From contig RPQK01000025.1 of the NCBI GenBank assembly GCA_003819755.1, positions 1 to 22,310 on the forward strand: a stretch of DNA of 22,310 bases, read 5' to 3'. Of this stretch, positions 1-7,124 are shown one piece after another; the first letter of the stretch is position 1, and every line of letters begins with the position of its first letter. Under the pieces are notes generated by a model. The model was not told the origin of the DNA, did not search any database, and saw nothing but the letters and a program-made list of their open reading frames with translations. Both the position numbers and the translations under genes were made by a program. This DNA comes from Acidobacteriota bacterium (GTDB lineage Bacteria; Acidobacteriota; UBA6911; RPQK01).

Positions 1-213
1 AACTGACAAGCTGACAAGCTGACAAACTGACAAGCTGACAAGCTGACAAACTGACAAGCTGACAAGCTGACAAACTGACAAGCTGACAAACTGACAAACT
101 GACAAGCTGACAAGCTGACCAAACTGACAAGCTGATAAGCTGACAAGCTGACCAAACTGACAAGCTGATAAGCTGACAAGCTGACAAGACTGACAAGCTG
201 ACAAGACTGACAA
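1..213. repeat. 8-bp tandem array (CTGACAAG/CTGACAAA), about 26 units
   Basis: CTGA recurs at 3, 11, 19, 27 and so on with a strict 8-bp period, and slips to 9 bp at four places (units starting at 115, 148, 181 and 198). Variants include CTGACAAA, CTGATAAG and CTGACCAAA. A 33-bp higher-order block at 115-147 is repeated exactly at 148-180. The period is not a multiple of three, so a coding role is unlikely. No complementary arm (CTTGTCAG units) is inside the window. By analogy with the other intergenic elements here, the array could be the right arm of a palindrome whose left arm lies before position 1, but that is inference. It sits directly upstream of korB. Confidence 0.95.
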
Positions 214-244
214 AGGAACATCGCAGATTAAAGAGGCAACGAGA

Positions 245-1300
245 ATGTCATCATCAACAACAACGCCGGCCCCAAAACCGAAGAACCTTAACCGGCTCGG
301 TCTGGCGATGGCTGATTACAAGGGAGCGCCGTCGACACTGTGCTCAGGTTGTGGGCATGACGCTGTAACCAGCCAGATTATCAAGGCCTTCTACGAAATG
401 GGAGTCGATCCGAGCCAGGTCGCGAAGATGAGCGGGATCGGATGCTCCAGCAAATCTCCGGCGTATTTCCTGAGCACCGCGTTTGGATTCAACGGAGTCC
501 ATGGAAGAATGCCCGCAACCGCCACCGGGGCGGTCCTCGCCAATCGGCGGCTCATGTGTATCGGCGTGAGTGGCGACGGCGACACTGCGGCGATTGGCTT
601 GGGGCAGTTTTGCCATTTGCTCCGGCGGAACGTCCCTATGATTTATGTTGTAGAGAACAATGGGGTTTACGGACTAACCAAGGGACAGTTCTCTCCGACG
701 GCCGATCTCGGGACGCAGCAGAAAAGCGGAATCGTGAATGACTTGCCCGCCATGGACCTCTGTTCTCTGGCGATCGAGTTGGGGTGCAACTACGTAGCCA
801 GGTCTTTTGCGGGTGACCCCAAACAATTAGTGGCCCTTCTGAAGGGCGCTATCAGCCACAAGGGCACGGCCTTGCTCGATGTCATCAGCCCATGCGTCAC
901 CTTCAACAACCACGATGCTTCTCTGAAGAGCTACAAGTGGGCGAAGGAACACGAGGAGTTGCTCCACCAGATCGACTTCATCCCGCACTTCGAGCCAATT
1001 CAGACTGTCGATTACGCCGAGGGACAGGTTGTCGATGTCGAGATGAGGGACGGCTCGCACATCCGGCTGCATAAGACGGAGCGGGGGTTTGACCCGACTG
1101 ACAAACAGGCGGCCGTGCGACTGCTGCACGAGGCCCGGGAGTCCAACGAGTTTTTGACCGGCCTTCTTTACGTGAACCCCGACTCCAAGGATTTTGTCGA
1201 GCTGCTTGACCTGGTTGATGAGCCGTTGTCGACGCTCCAGGAAGACAGGCTTCGCCCGAAGCCCGAAGTGCTTGAGCAGATCATGCGAGAGTACATGTAA
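245..1300 (+). CDS. korB: 2-oxoacid (2-oxoglutarate):ferredoxin oxidoreductase, beta subunit
   Basis: This is the thiamine-diphosphate-binding beta subunit of a 2-oxoacid:ferredoxin oxidoreductase. With the alpha/gamma chain it decarboxylates a 2-oxoacid to acyl-CoA and reduces ferredoxin in the cytoplasm. The 351-aa product shows CSGCGH (Cys33, Cys36), GIGCSS (Cys67) and SPC (Cys217), which fits the four [4Fe-4S] cysteines of the family. The TPP/Mg signature is GDGD at 110-113 followed by ENNGVYGLTKGQ at 137-148. The length and the C-terminal extension after about residue 290 fit the longer KorB type. The start is ATG 245 with a modest AGAGG about 9 nt upstream. The partner alpha subunit (korA) is not visible and would be expected just left of the window, beyond the tandem array. 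Substrate preference (2-oxoglutarate versus other oxoacids) cannot be settled from this chain alone. Confidence 0.9.
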   Translation: MSSSTTTPAPKPKNLNRLGLAMADYKGAPSTLCSGCGHDAVTSQIIKAFYEMGVDPSQVAKMSGIGCSSKSPAYFLSTAFGFNGVHGRMPATATGAVLANRRLMCIGVSGDGDTAAIGLGQFCHLLRRNVPMIYVVENNGVYGLTKGQFSPTADLGTQQKSGIVNDLPAMDLCSLAIELGCNYVARSFAGDPKQLVALLKGAISHKGTALLDVISPCVTFNNHDASLKSYKWAKEHEELLHQIDFIPHFEPIQTVDYAEGQVVDVEMRDGSHIRLHKTERGFDPTDKQAAVRLLHEARESNEFLTGLLYVNPDSKDFVELLDLVDEPLSTLQEDRLRPKPEVLEQIMREYM

Positions 1301-1314
1301 ACGCGCCAGAAGCG

Positions 1315-1424
1315 AAGGGACACAAGAGACACAAGGGACACAAGGGTCCTTTCTGACGTAAGCGTCTCTTGTGTCCCTTGTGTCTCTTGTGTCCCTTGTG
1401 TCTCTTGTGTCCCTTGTGTCCCTT
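1315..1424. repeat. Two-armed palindrome of 9-bp units (AGGGACACA / TCCCTTGTG)
   Basis: The left arm (1315-1346) has about 3.5 units alternating AGGGACACA and AGAGACACA. The right arm (1363-1424) has about seven units alternating TCTCTTGTG and TCCCTTGTG, the reverse complement. A short inner hairpin GACG-TAAG-CGTC lies at 1355-1366. The right arm is about twice as long as the left, as expected from unit gain or loss. It lies between korB and the hisR-like gene, which read in the same direction. It could act as a terminator or insulator, but there is no clean U-tract after the stem. Confidence 0.9.
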
Positions 1425-1449
1425 CCCGCACTCCCTCTTGCGTCATCAC

Positions 1450-1467
1450 GTTGTAATATGGTAAAAC
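1450..1467. promoter_or_regulatory. Possible operator dyad and start region upstream of hisR/hisG
   Basis: An 18-bp imperfect dyad, GTTGTA-ATATGG-TAAAAC, pairs at 5 of 6 half-site positions and ends 6 nt before the ATG of the TrpR-family gene. Its 18-bp size resembles TrpR-type operators. It overlaps the most likely -10 region: TAAAAC lies 18 bp after a weak TTGCGT at 1438-1443. No Shine-Dalgarno sequence precedes ATG 1474, so the transcript may be nearly leaderless. Autoregulation of the regulator plus his operon is an inference; the dyad could be chance. Confidence 0.3.
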
Positions 1468-1473
1468 ACTGCC

Positions 1474-1800
1474 ATGGAGAGAGAACTGCGGAAGAATAAG
1501 GCCCTTTGGGGTCTTTTTGATGCCATTGTCCATCTCAATGACATCGATGAATGCGCGAAGTTCTTACGCGACCTTTGCACGTTGGCCGAGCTTCAGGCGA
1601 TGGCAGAACGGTGGGAGGTCGCGCAGCTGCTTGCCGAACAAGTGCCCTACCGCCAGATCGCGGAGCAGACAGGCTGCAGCACTGCCACCATCACCCGCAT
1701 TGCCCACTGGCTTCACCACGGCGAAGGGGGGTACCGGATGATGCTGGAACGAATGGCCAAGGCGAACGACGAGGGACGGCGGCAGAAGGATCAAGGATGA
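1474..1800 (+). CDS. TrpR-family DNA-binding protein, YerC/YecD (HisR-like) type
   Basis: This 108-aa protein matches the TrpR-like YerC/YecD family. It has an all-helical N-terminal half containing LCTLAELQAMAERWEVAQLL (about 34-53), then the recognition helix-turn-helix YRQIAEQTGCSTATITRIAH at 59-78. Members related to this family have been proposed as histidine-biosynthesis regulators (HisR) in Gram-positive bacteria. Its position 10 bp before hisG makes it the natural candidate for controlling this operon, with histidine as the presumed ligand; that part is inference. The start is ATG 1474, which gives the usual family length and has no clear Shine-Dalgarno. Its last residues (GRRQKDQG) are encoded by a short purine repeat that continues into the start of hisG, so the C-terminus may be repeat-derived rather than conserved. 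Confidence 0.85.
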   Translation: MERELRKNKALWGLFDAIVHLNDIDECAKFLRDLCTLAELQAMAERWEVAQLLAEQVPYRQIAEQTGCSTATITRIAHWLHHGEGGYRMMLERMAKANDEGRRQKDQG

Positions 1801-1816
1801 AGGCGGAAGGATGAAG
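1781..1816. repeat. Short purine-rich tandem repeat spanning the hisR/hisG junction
   Basis: The segment has repeated AAGGATGAA, AAGGATCA and GGCGGAAGG words. It encodes the C-terminal tail and stop codon of the TrpR-family gene and the ATG of hisG. It also contains two AAGGATGAA copies, at 1793-1801 and 1807-1815, of which the second contains the hisG start. The style matches the other simple repeats in this window, but there is no complementary arm. It supplies the AAGG-like sequence just before the hisG start. Confidence 0.6.
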
Positions 1817-2689
1817 AAACTAAACGGCGACAACCTGAAGATCGCTCTCCAGAGAAAAGGGCGTCTGGCCGAACCCTCCCTGCAGCTTCTGAAATCTGTC
1901 GGGATGGACTTTGATTACCATGAGGGGAAGTTATTCGCTCCCTGCCGGAGCTTTCCGCTCGACCTCCTGTTCCTGCGCGACGACGATATACCCGAATACG
2001 TGCAGGACGGAGTCACAGATCTCGGCATCGCCGGACTCAACATCGTGCAGGAACGCGGAGCGGCCGTGGCCCAGCTTGATTGCCTGGAGTTCGGTTCGTG
2101 TTCTCTCTCGATTGCCGTCCCGCGCAAAGGTCCTTTCAAGACCGTCTTTGACCTGGAGGGGAAAAGAATCGCGACTTCACATGCGGCAATCCTGGCCCGC
2201 TTCCTGGATGAGAAGGGAGTCAGGGCGAAGATCATCCCAATCTCCGGCTCGGTCGAAATTGCCCCCAGCCTGGATGTGGCCGATGCGATCTGTGATCTGG
2301 TGTCTACGGGCAGCACTCTGCGGATGAACGACTTGGAGCCGATCGAGCTGGTTCTGAAGTCCGAAGCCGTCTTGATCGCCAACCCGTCGTCGCTTAAAGA
2401 CCCGCGCAAGAAGCAGCTCATTGATCGCCTCCGCATCCGTTTCCAGGGAAATATCCGGGCCCGCAAGACGAAGTACGTCATGATGAATGCGCCCGAGAGT
2501 GCGCTCGCTCAGATCAGGCAGATTCTCCCCGGAATGAAAAGCCCAACCATTGTCCAGCTTGCCGAGCCGGGGATGATTGCCGTGCACGCGGCTGTGCCCG
2601 AGGAGTTTTTCTGGGACGTGATAGAGAAACTCAAGCAGGCGGGGGCGTCGGATATTCTCGTCGTTCCTGTCGAAAAAATGGTGGTGTGA
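1811..2689 (+). CDS. hisG: ATP phosphoribosyltransferase, long form
   Basis: HisG catalyses the first, committed step of histidine synthesis: ATP + PRPP to N1-(5-phosphoribosyl)-ATP. The 292-aa length marks the long form, with a catalytic bilobal domain (about 1-220) and a C-terminal ACT-like regulatory domain (about 221-292). It should therefore be directly histidine-inhibited and need no HisZ. Visible motifs are LQRKGRLAEP near the N-terminus, GVTDLGIAGLNIV at 67-79, and the PRPP-binding loop DVADAICDLVSTGSTL at 155-170. ATG 1811 follows an AAGG-rich stretch 10 bp after the hisR stop. The stop TGA overlaps the hisD ATG (TGATG), which implies translational coupling. Confidence 0.95.
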   Translation: MKKLNGDNLKIALQRKGRLAEPSLQLLKSVGMDFDYHEGKLFAPCRSFPLDLLFLRDDDIPEYVQDGVTDLGIAGLNIVQERGAAVAQLDCLEFGSCSLSIAVPRKGPFKTVFDLEGKRIATSHAAILARFLDEKGVRAKIIPISGSVEIAPSLDVADAICDLVSTGSTLRMNDLEPIELVLKSEAVLIANPSSLKDPRKKQLIDRLRIRFQGNIRARKTKYVMMNAPESALAQIRQILPGMKSPTIVQLAEPGMIAVHAAVPEEFFWDVIEKLKQAGASDILVVPVEKMVV

Positions 2690-3987
2690 TGGAACAGTAC
2701 AGACTGGCCGATCTAACCGCTCCGGACGTCAGGAAGCTGTGCCAACGTAATCCCTTGGAAGACGAGTCTATTCTCGAGACTTGCCGCCTCGTGTTTAAGG
2801 ATGTCAGGTCCCGAGGTGATCAGGCGGTTCGGGAGTATACCGCCCGGTTTGATCGGGTTGAACTGAGTCAGTTTGAAGTGACCCCGGAGGAATGGCAATC
2901 GGCAGAGCAGTCGCTTGACCCCTCGGTTGTCTGCTCTCTGGAAAAGGCGGCTTCCAACATCTCGAAATTTCACGCCGAGCAACTGGGGAAAAGCGAGGAG
3001 GTTCAGGTCCAGGAAGGCGTGTTGTGCTGGCGGGAGCGCCGGCCGATCGACCCGGTCGGCCTTTACATTCCAGGTGGAAATGCCGTGCTGCCGTCCAGCG
3101 TCCTGATGTTGGGGATTCCAGCGAAATTGGCGGGCTGCGAAACGGTTTTGCTTTGCGTCCCGCCGCGAAGTGACGGTTCGGTCGCGCCCGAAGTTCTCGT
3201 GGCGGCCGCAATCGCCGGGGTAGGCCGCGTCTTCAAGATCGGAGGAGCCCAGGCAGTTGCCGCCATGGCCCTCGGGACCGAGACTGTCCCCGCCGTCGCA
3301 AAGATCCTGGGGCCCGGGAATCGATGGGTGCAGACGGCCAAGTTGCTGGGGATGTTCCACGGAGTCGCTATCGACATGGTGGCGGGCCCAAGTGAAGTGC
3401 TGGTGGTGGCGGATGCCGCCGCCGACCCGCGGTTGGTGGCCTCCGACCTCATTGCCCAGGCGGAGCACGGGAGTGACAGCCAGGCGATTCTTGTCTCTAC
3501 GTCTGAAGCCACGATCACGGAGACTCTCCGAGAAGTGGAACGGCAGCTCGCGGACCTCCCCAGGCGGGAATACGCGGGTCACGCCCTCAACGCGAGTTAC
3601 GCCATTTTGACCGAGAATCTGGACCAGGCGTTCGAATTCAGCAACAGCTACGCCCCGGAACATCTGATCCTCCACTTGTCCGAGCCCCGGCGGCATCTTG
3701 GCCAGATTCGAAGTGCGGGCTCGGTTTTCCTCGGCCCCTGGTCACCGGAGGTCGCGGGTGATTATGCATCGGGGACGAACCACACCCTTCCGACATCGGG
3801 TCTCGCCCGCTCATTCTCCGGGGTGTCGGTGGATAGCTTTCTGAAGAAGATGACGGTGCAAGAGCTGAGTCAAGAAGGATTGAGTGGCTTACGCCCGGTT
3901 TTGGAGACGCTGGCATCAGTCGAAGGACTGGAAGGCCACCGCAGAGCGGTAGAGATGAGATTCGAGAAGGCGGGCCGCGAGCGTTAG
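2689..3987 (+). CDS. hisD: Histidinol dehydrogenase
   Basis: HisD is a zinc-dependent dehydrogenase that oxidises L-histidinol to histidine in two NAD-dependent steps, the last reactions of the pathway. All catalytic landmarks are present in the 432-aa product: the zinc ligands Gln257 and His260 in AQAEHG, Asp358 in GDYASGTNH, and His417 in EGHRRA. The catalytic pair Glu324/His325 is in YAPEHL. These sit at a constant offset of two from the E. coli residues, so the enzyme looks intact. ATG 2689 is preferred over the adjacent GTG at 2686, because its A overlaps the hisG stop in a TGATG arrangement typical of coupled translation. Confidence 0.96.
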   Translation: MEQYRLADLTAPDVRKLCQRNPLEDESILETCRLVFKDVRSRGDQAVREYTARFDRVELSQFEVTPEEWQSAEQSLDPSVVCSLEKAASNISKFHAEQLGKSEEVQVQEGVLCWRERRPIDPVGLYIPGGNAVLPSSVLMLGIPAKLAGCETVLLCVPPRSDGSVAPEVLVAAAIAGVGRVFKIGGAQAVAAMALGTETVPAVAKILGPGNRWVQTAKLLGMFHGVAIDMVAGPSEVLVVADAAADPRLVASDLIAQAEHGSDSQAILVSTSEATITETLREVERQLADLPRREYAGHALNASYAILTENLDQAFEFSNSYAPEHLILHLSEPRRHLGQIRSAGSVFLGPWSPEVAGDYASGTNHTLPTSGLARSFSGVSVDSFLKKMTVQELSQEGLSGLRPVLETLASVEGLEGHRRAVEMRFEKAGRER

Positions 3988-4038
3988 CGAGCCTTCGGGA
4001 CGGGATCGCCCGGGTTTTCTACTCTTGAGGAGAGAATG

Positions 4039-5106
4039 ATGAGCATGGGCAGTGGTTTTGATATCAAGACCTTGGTACGGCCCAATGTCCTGAATCTCGA
4101 GCCGTACCATTCGGCCAGGGAGAAGGTGCTGGAAGGAGTTCTCCTGGACGCGAACGAAAACCCCTACCAGGAGGAATGGGAAGGGGTTTGCCTCAACCGT
4201 TACCCGGACCCGTTTCAACGGAAGCTTCGGCGTGCTCTTGCCGATTGCCTCGGGGTTGGGCCGGAGTCCATTGCCGCAGGGGTCGGCTCAGATGAGGTGT
4301 TGGAATGGGTCTTCAAAGTCTTCTGCCAGCCGGGCCGTGATTCGGTCGTGACCGCCGAACCAACTTACGGCATGTACCAGGTCACCGCGGGCGTTTTTGG
4401 CGTCGATTGTCATTGTTTCCCGTTAAGCGAAAGTTTTGACTTTGATGCTCAGGGATTCCTGTCGGCTGTTCCTGCTTCTGCCAAAGTTCTTTTTCTGTGC
4501 TCGCCTAACAACCCGACGGGGAACCTCCTGAATCAGGAACAGATTCGGATGGTGTGCCGGAACTGGGGCCGAATCGTGGTTGTGGATGAAGCCTACATCG
4601 ATTTCGCAGAAAGTGGATCGATGCTGGGCGATCTCGACCTTTTTCCGAATCTGGTCATCCTGCGTACGTTCTCCAAGGGATACGGGCGGGCGGCCGTCCG
4701 CTTGGGCTACGCGATCGCGTCTCCTGAAATTATTTCGTTTTTCCTGAAGGTTAAGACGCCGTACAACCTGAGCGCCCTGACGATGCAGCTTGGCTGCATG
4801 GCCCTCGCGGATCGGGAATCGCGCGACGCTAACATCAGTTCTCTGCGGCGGGAGCGGGAGCGGGTCAGGTCGGAGCTGACCCGGCTGGATGGCGTTTTTC
4901 TGGTCTACCCCTCAGACGCGAACTTCATCCTGTTCCGCTGCCGGGAAGCATCGGCGATCGTCAATCGCTTGTTTGACAAGGGGATTGTGGTCCGCGACAG
5001 AAGCTCCGTGCCAGGTCTCGCCGACTGCATTCGAGTCAGCATCGGGCTGCCGGAGGAAAACACGCTCTTTCTTACAGAACTGGCTAGATTGCTCGGAGGA
5101 AACTGA
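4039..5106 (+). CDS. hisC: Histidinol-phosphate aminotransferase
   Basis: HisC is a PLP-dependent class I/II aminotransferase that converts imidazole-acetol phosphate plus glutamate to L-histidinol phosphate. Diagnostic elements are LDANENP near residue 36, CSPNNPTGN around 154-162, VVDEAYIDF around 181-189, and the PLP-lysine motif TFSKGYGRAAVRLGY with Lys213. Several in-frame ATGs cluster at 4036, 4039 and 4045. GAGGAG at 4027-4032 is 6 nt from 4039, so that start is favoured, but 4036 differs by one residue only. The 51-bp gap after hisD is the longest his gap without a tandem-repeat palindrome; it holds only a weak CGGG-ATCG-CCCG stem at 4001-4012 followed by TTTT. Confidence 0.95.
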   Translation: MSMGSGFDIKTLVRPNVLNLEPYHSAREKVLEGVLLDANENPYQEEWEGVCLNRYPDPFQRKLRRALADCLGVGPESIAAGVGSDEVLEWVFKVFCQPGRDSVVTAEPTYGMYQVTAGVFGVDCHCFPLSESFDFDAQGFLSAVPASAKVLFLCSPNNPTGNLLNQEQIRMVCRNWGRIVVVDEAYIDFAESGSMLGDLDLFPNLVILRTFSKGYGRAAVRLGYAIASPEIISFFLKVKTPYNLSALTMQLGCMALADRESRDANISSLRRERERVRSELTRLDGVFLVYPSDANFILFRCREASAIVNRLFDKGIVVRDRSSVPGLADCIRVSIGLPEENTLFLTELARLLGGN

Positions 5107-5108
5107 AA

Positions 5109-5705
5109 ATGAGCGAACGGCAAACCACCCTCGAAAGGGAAACCAGGGAGACACGGATCAAGGTCAGGGTCGATCTGGACGGCAAGGGAGATGCCAAAGT
5201 CGACACCGGTGTGGGCTTTTTGGACCATATGCTTGAATTGCTGGCCCGGCATTCCGGTATCGATCTCACGGTGAAGGGTGCGGGCGATCTGCACGTGGAC
5301 GAGCACCATCTGGTCGAGGATGTCGGGATTGTCCTCGGGCAGGCGCTTTCCCAGGCGCTTGGGAGCAAGACCGGGATCGAGCGGTACGGCTCGGCGATTA
5401 TCCCCATGGATGAGGTCCTGGTTGTGGCGGCGATAGATCTGAGCGGAAGGTTCGCCTTTGTGTCCGATTACTGTCCGCAGCGGGCGGAAATAGGCGATCT
5501 GCCGACCGAGCTGGTGGCCCATTTCTTCCGCTCGCTTGCGTTCGAGCTTCGTGCGAACCTCCATTTCAAATTCCTGAACCCTGGGGAGAACGAGCACCAT
5601 CGCGTAGAAGCCATGTTCAAAGGCTTCGCCCGCGCCCTTCGTAACGCCGTCCGGTTTGACGAGAAGATGGCCGGGCAAGTGCCGTCGACGAAGGGGGTAT
5701 TGTAG
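5109..5705 (+). CDS. hisB: Imidazoleglycerol-phosphate dehydratase (monofunctional)
   Basis: HisB dehydrates imidazoleglycerol phosphate to imidazole-acetol phosphate using a di-manganese centre. The 198-aa protein is the dehydratase only; the enterobacterial N-terminal phosphatase domain is absent, so a separate histidinol-phosphate phosphatase must be encoded elsewhere. Family motifs are DTGVGFLDHML at 32-42, DEHHLVED at 64-71 and NEHHRVEAMFK in the C-terminal half, plus the usual ending PSTKGVL. It starts 2 bp after the hisC stop, with GGAGGA (5095-5100) inside the end of hisC as the ribosome-binding site. A hairpin repeat follows immediately and separates it from hisH. Confidence 0.96.
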   Translation: MSERQTTLERETRETRIKVRVDLDGKGDAKVDTGVGFLDHMLELLARHSGIDLTVKGAGDLHVDEHHLVEDVGIVLGQALSQALGSKTGIERYGSAIIPMDEVLVVAAIDLSGRFAFVSDYCPQRAEIGDLPTELVAHFFRSLAFELRANLHFKFLNPGENEHHRVEAMFKGFARALRNAVRFDEKMAGQVPSTKGVL

Positions 5706-5712
5706 GGGCGGT

Positions 5713-5802
5713 AAAAAGACCTCAAGGACCTCAAGGACCTCAACGATCGCAAGGACTAAGCCTGACTGTCCTTGTGGTCGTTGAGATCCTTGAGGTCCTT
5801 TT
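5713..5802. repeat. Two-armed palindrome of GACCTCAAG 9-mers between hisB and hisH
   Basis: The left arm (5713-5756) is AAAAA, then GACCTCAAG twice, GACCTCAAC, GATCGCAAG and GAC. The right arm (5768-5802) is GTC, CTTGTGGTC, GTTGAGATC, CTTGAGGTC and CTTTT, with an 11-nt loop. Departures from the consensus unit largely match across the arms: AAC faces GTT, and GATCGCAAG faces CTTGTGGTC through two G-U pairs. One C-A mismatch remains, and the left arm has one extra unit. The stem ends in TTTT like an intrinsic terminator. It cannot be a complete one, however, because only 12 nt separate it from the hisH ATG and no promoter is visible there. Confidence 0.93.
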
Positions 5803-5814
5803 CCGGGAGCTCAA

Positions 5815-6411
5815 ATGATCGTCGTTATCGACTATAAGGCAGGCAATCTCTATAACGTCGGCAACGCCTTACACCACCTGGGCGTGGAGTTCGTCTTTTC
5901 AGGGGATCGGAGTGTTGTCGAGAAGGCGAGCCGAGTCATTCTACCGGGGGTCGGTTCAGCCAAACCGGCCATGGAGTCGCTTGACGAATTGGGGCTGGTG
6001 CCTGTCCTGAGAAACTTGTCCGTCCCCTTTCTCGGAATTTGCCTGGGACTTCAGTTGCTTTTTGAGCGCTCCGACGAGGAGCAAACCGCTTGTCTTGGCG
6101 TTTTCCCGGGAGTCGTAAAACGCTTCGACAGCACGCACTTTAAAGTGCCGCATATTGGTTGGAACCAAGTCACCTGCGAGTCTCCCACAGTTCTGCTTCA
6201 GCAGATTCCGGACAGCAGCAATTTCTATTTTGTGCACAGTTATTACGCACCGCTGTCAAGTGGATTGACAAAAGGCACGACCGACTACGGAGACCGCTTT
6301 TCCTCGGTTGCGGCAAAGAACAACTACTGCGGCGTTCAGTTTCATCCAGAGAGATCAGGGGAATTGGGGTTGCAGGTTCTGCGGAACTTCCTGGAGGCGA
6401 TAGCATGTTGA
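5815..6411 (+). CDS. hisH: Imidazole glycerol phosphate synthase, glutaminase subunit
   Basis: HisH is the class I glutamine amidotransferase subunit of IGP synthase. It releases ammonia from glutamine and channels it to HisF. The catalytic triad is visible: Cys76 in LGICLGLQLLF, with His177 and Glu179 in FHPERSGELG. Other family landmarks are IDYKAGNL at 5-12, ILPGVGS around 42-48, and HIGWN with FVHSYY. The 198-aa length is normal. The start ATG 5815 has GGGAG upstream, immediately beyond the palindrome. Its end overlaps hisA by 7 bp, so hisH-hisA-hisF form a tightly coupled block. Confidence 0.96.
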   Translation: MIVVIDYKAGNLYNVGNALHHLGVEFVFSGDRSVVEKASRVILPGVGSAKPAMESLDELGLVPVLRNLSVPFLGICLGLQLLFERSDEEQTACLGVFPGVVKRFDSTHFKVPHIGWNQVTCESPTVLLQQIPDSSNFYFVHSYYAPLSSGLTKGTTDYGDRFSSVAAKNNYCGVQFHPERSGELGLQVLRNFLEAIAC

Positions 6412-7124
6412 TTATTCCCGCCATCGATCTCATCGGAGGTAAGTGCGTTCGGCTCTTGAAAGGGGATTACGACGCCCAGACGACCTACCAACAGGAGCCG
6501 GTTGAGCAGGCCCTCAAGTTTCAGGCAACACGGTTCCAGCGATTGCACATCGTCGACCTGGAAGGGGCAAAAGACGGGCTGGGCAAGAACCGGGAGGCTA
6601 TTCGCAGGATACTTCTGGCCGTCAAGATACCCGTCCAGATAGGAGGAGGCATCAGGACCGAACGGGACGCCGAACAGCTCCTCTCATGGGGCGCCCGGTA
6701 TCTGATTCTCGGCACGGCGGCGCTCAAACAGCCCGAAACGGTCACTCAGTGGACCAAGCGCTGGGGGGGAAAACCGTTTATTGTGAGCCTCGATTTGAGA
6801 GGCGGGCGGCTGCGAAGCGAGGGGTGGCTCGAGGAGAGCCGGGTTTCACTCCAGGAAATGGCTCGAAGGATTTCGGATTGGGATGTTACGCAAGTCATCT
6901 GTACGGACATCGAACAAGACGGCACTCTCGACCATCCCAACTACCAGACTTATTCTCAGCTTCTCAGCCTGCTGGGTCCCGACCGGACGCTCATTGCCGC
7001 AGGCGGTGTCTGCAATGTGGAGCAGATCAACCATCTGAAGCGGATCGGAGTCGGGGGAGCGATCGTCGGGAAAGCTATTTACGAGGGACAAGTCAGCCTG
7101 GAGGAACTCGTCAGTGCTTGCTAA
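6405..7124 (+). CDS. hisA: Phosphoribosylformimino-5-aminoimidazole carboxamide ribotide isomerase
   Basis: HisA is a (beta-alpha)8 barrel that isomerises ProFAR to PRFAR by an Amadori rearrangement. The 239-aa product begins MLIIPAIDLIGGKCVRL, which carries the catalytic aspartate Asp8. The second catalytic aspartate is Asp130 in VSLDLRGG. Phosphate-binding glycine motifs are IGGGIRT around 79-85, the loop at 101-105 and AAGGV near the end. The reading frame stays open upstream to 6159, but family alignment fixes ATG 6405, inside the last codons of hisH (7-bp overlap). The 3' end overlaps hisF by 11 bp. Confidence 0.96.
   Translation: MLIIPAIDLIGGKCVRLLKGDYDAQTTYQQEPVEQALKFQATRFQRLHIVDLEGAKDGLGKNREAIRRILLAVKIPVQIGGGIRTERDAEQLLSWGARYLILGTAALKQPETVTQWTKRWGGKPFIVSLDLRGGRLRSEGWLEESRVSLQEMARRISDWDVTQVICTDIEQDGTLDHPNYQTYSQLLSLLGPDRTLIAAGGVCNVEQINHLKRIGVGGAIVGKAIYEGQVSLEELVSAC

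Noticed and set aside
1..213. CRISPR array
   Set aside because: The 8-bp repeats are contiguous with no spacers, and there are no cas genes in the window.
1168..1533. 121-aa minus-strand frame with TQGTQETQGTQE repeats
   Set aside because: It is the translation of the 9-bp palindrome units and overlaps the end of korB; the peptide repeat follows from the period being a multiple of three.
4905..5678. 257-aa minus-strand frame antisense to hisB
   Set aside because: It lies wholly opposite well-supported hisC and hisB and has no recognisable domain.
6159..7124. 321-aa version of HisA
   Set aside because: The extra 82 residues overlap hisH in another frame, and the family start MLIIPAIDL is at 6405.
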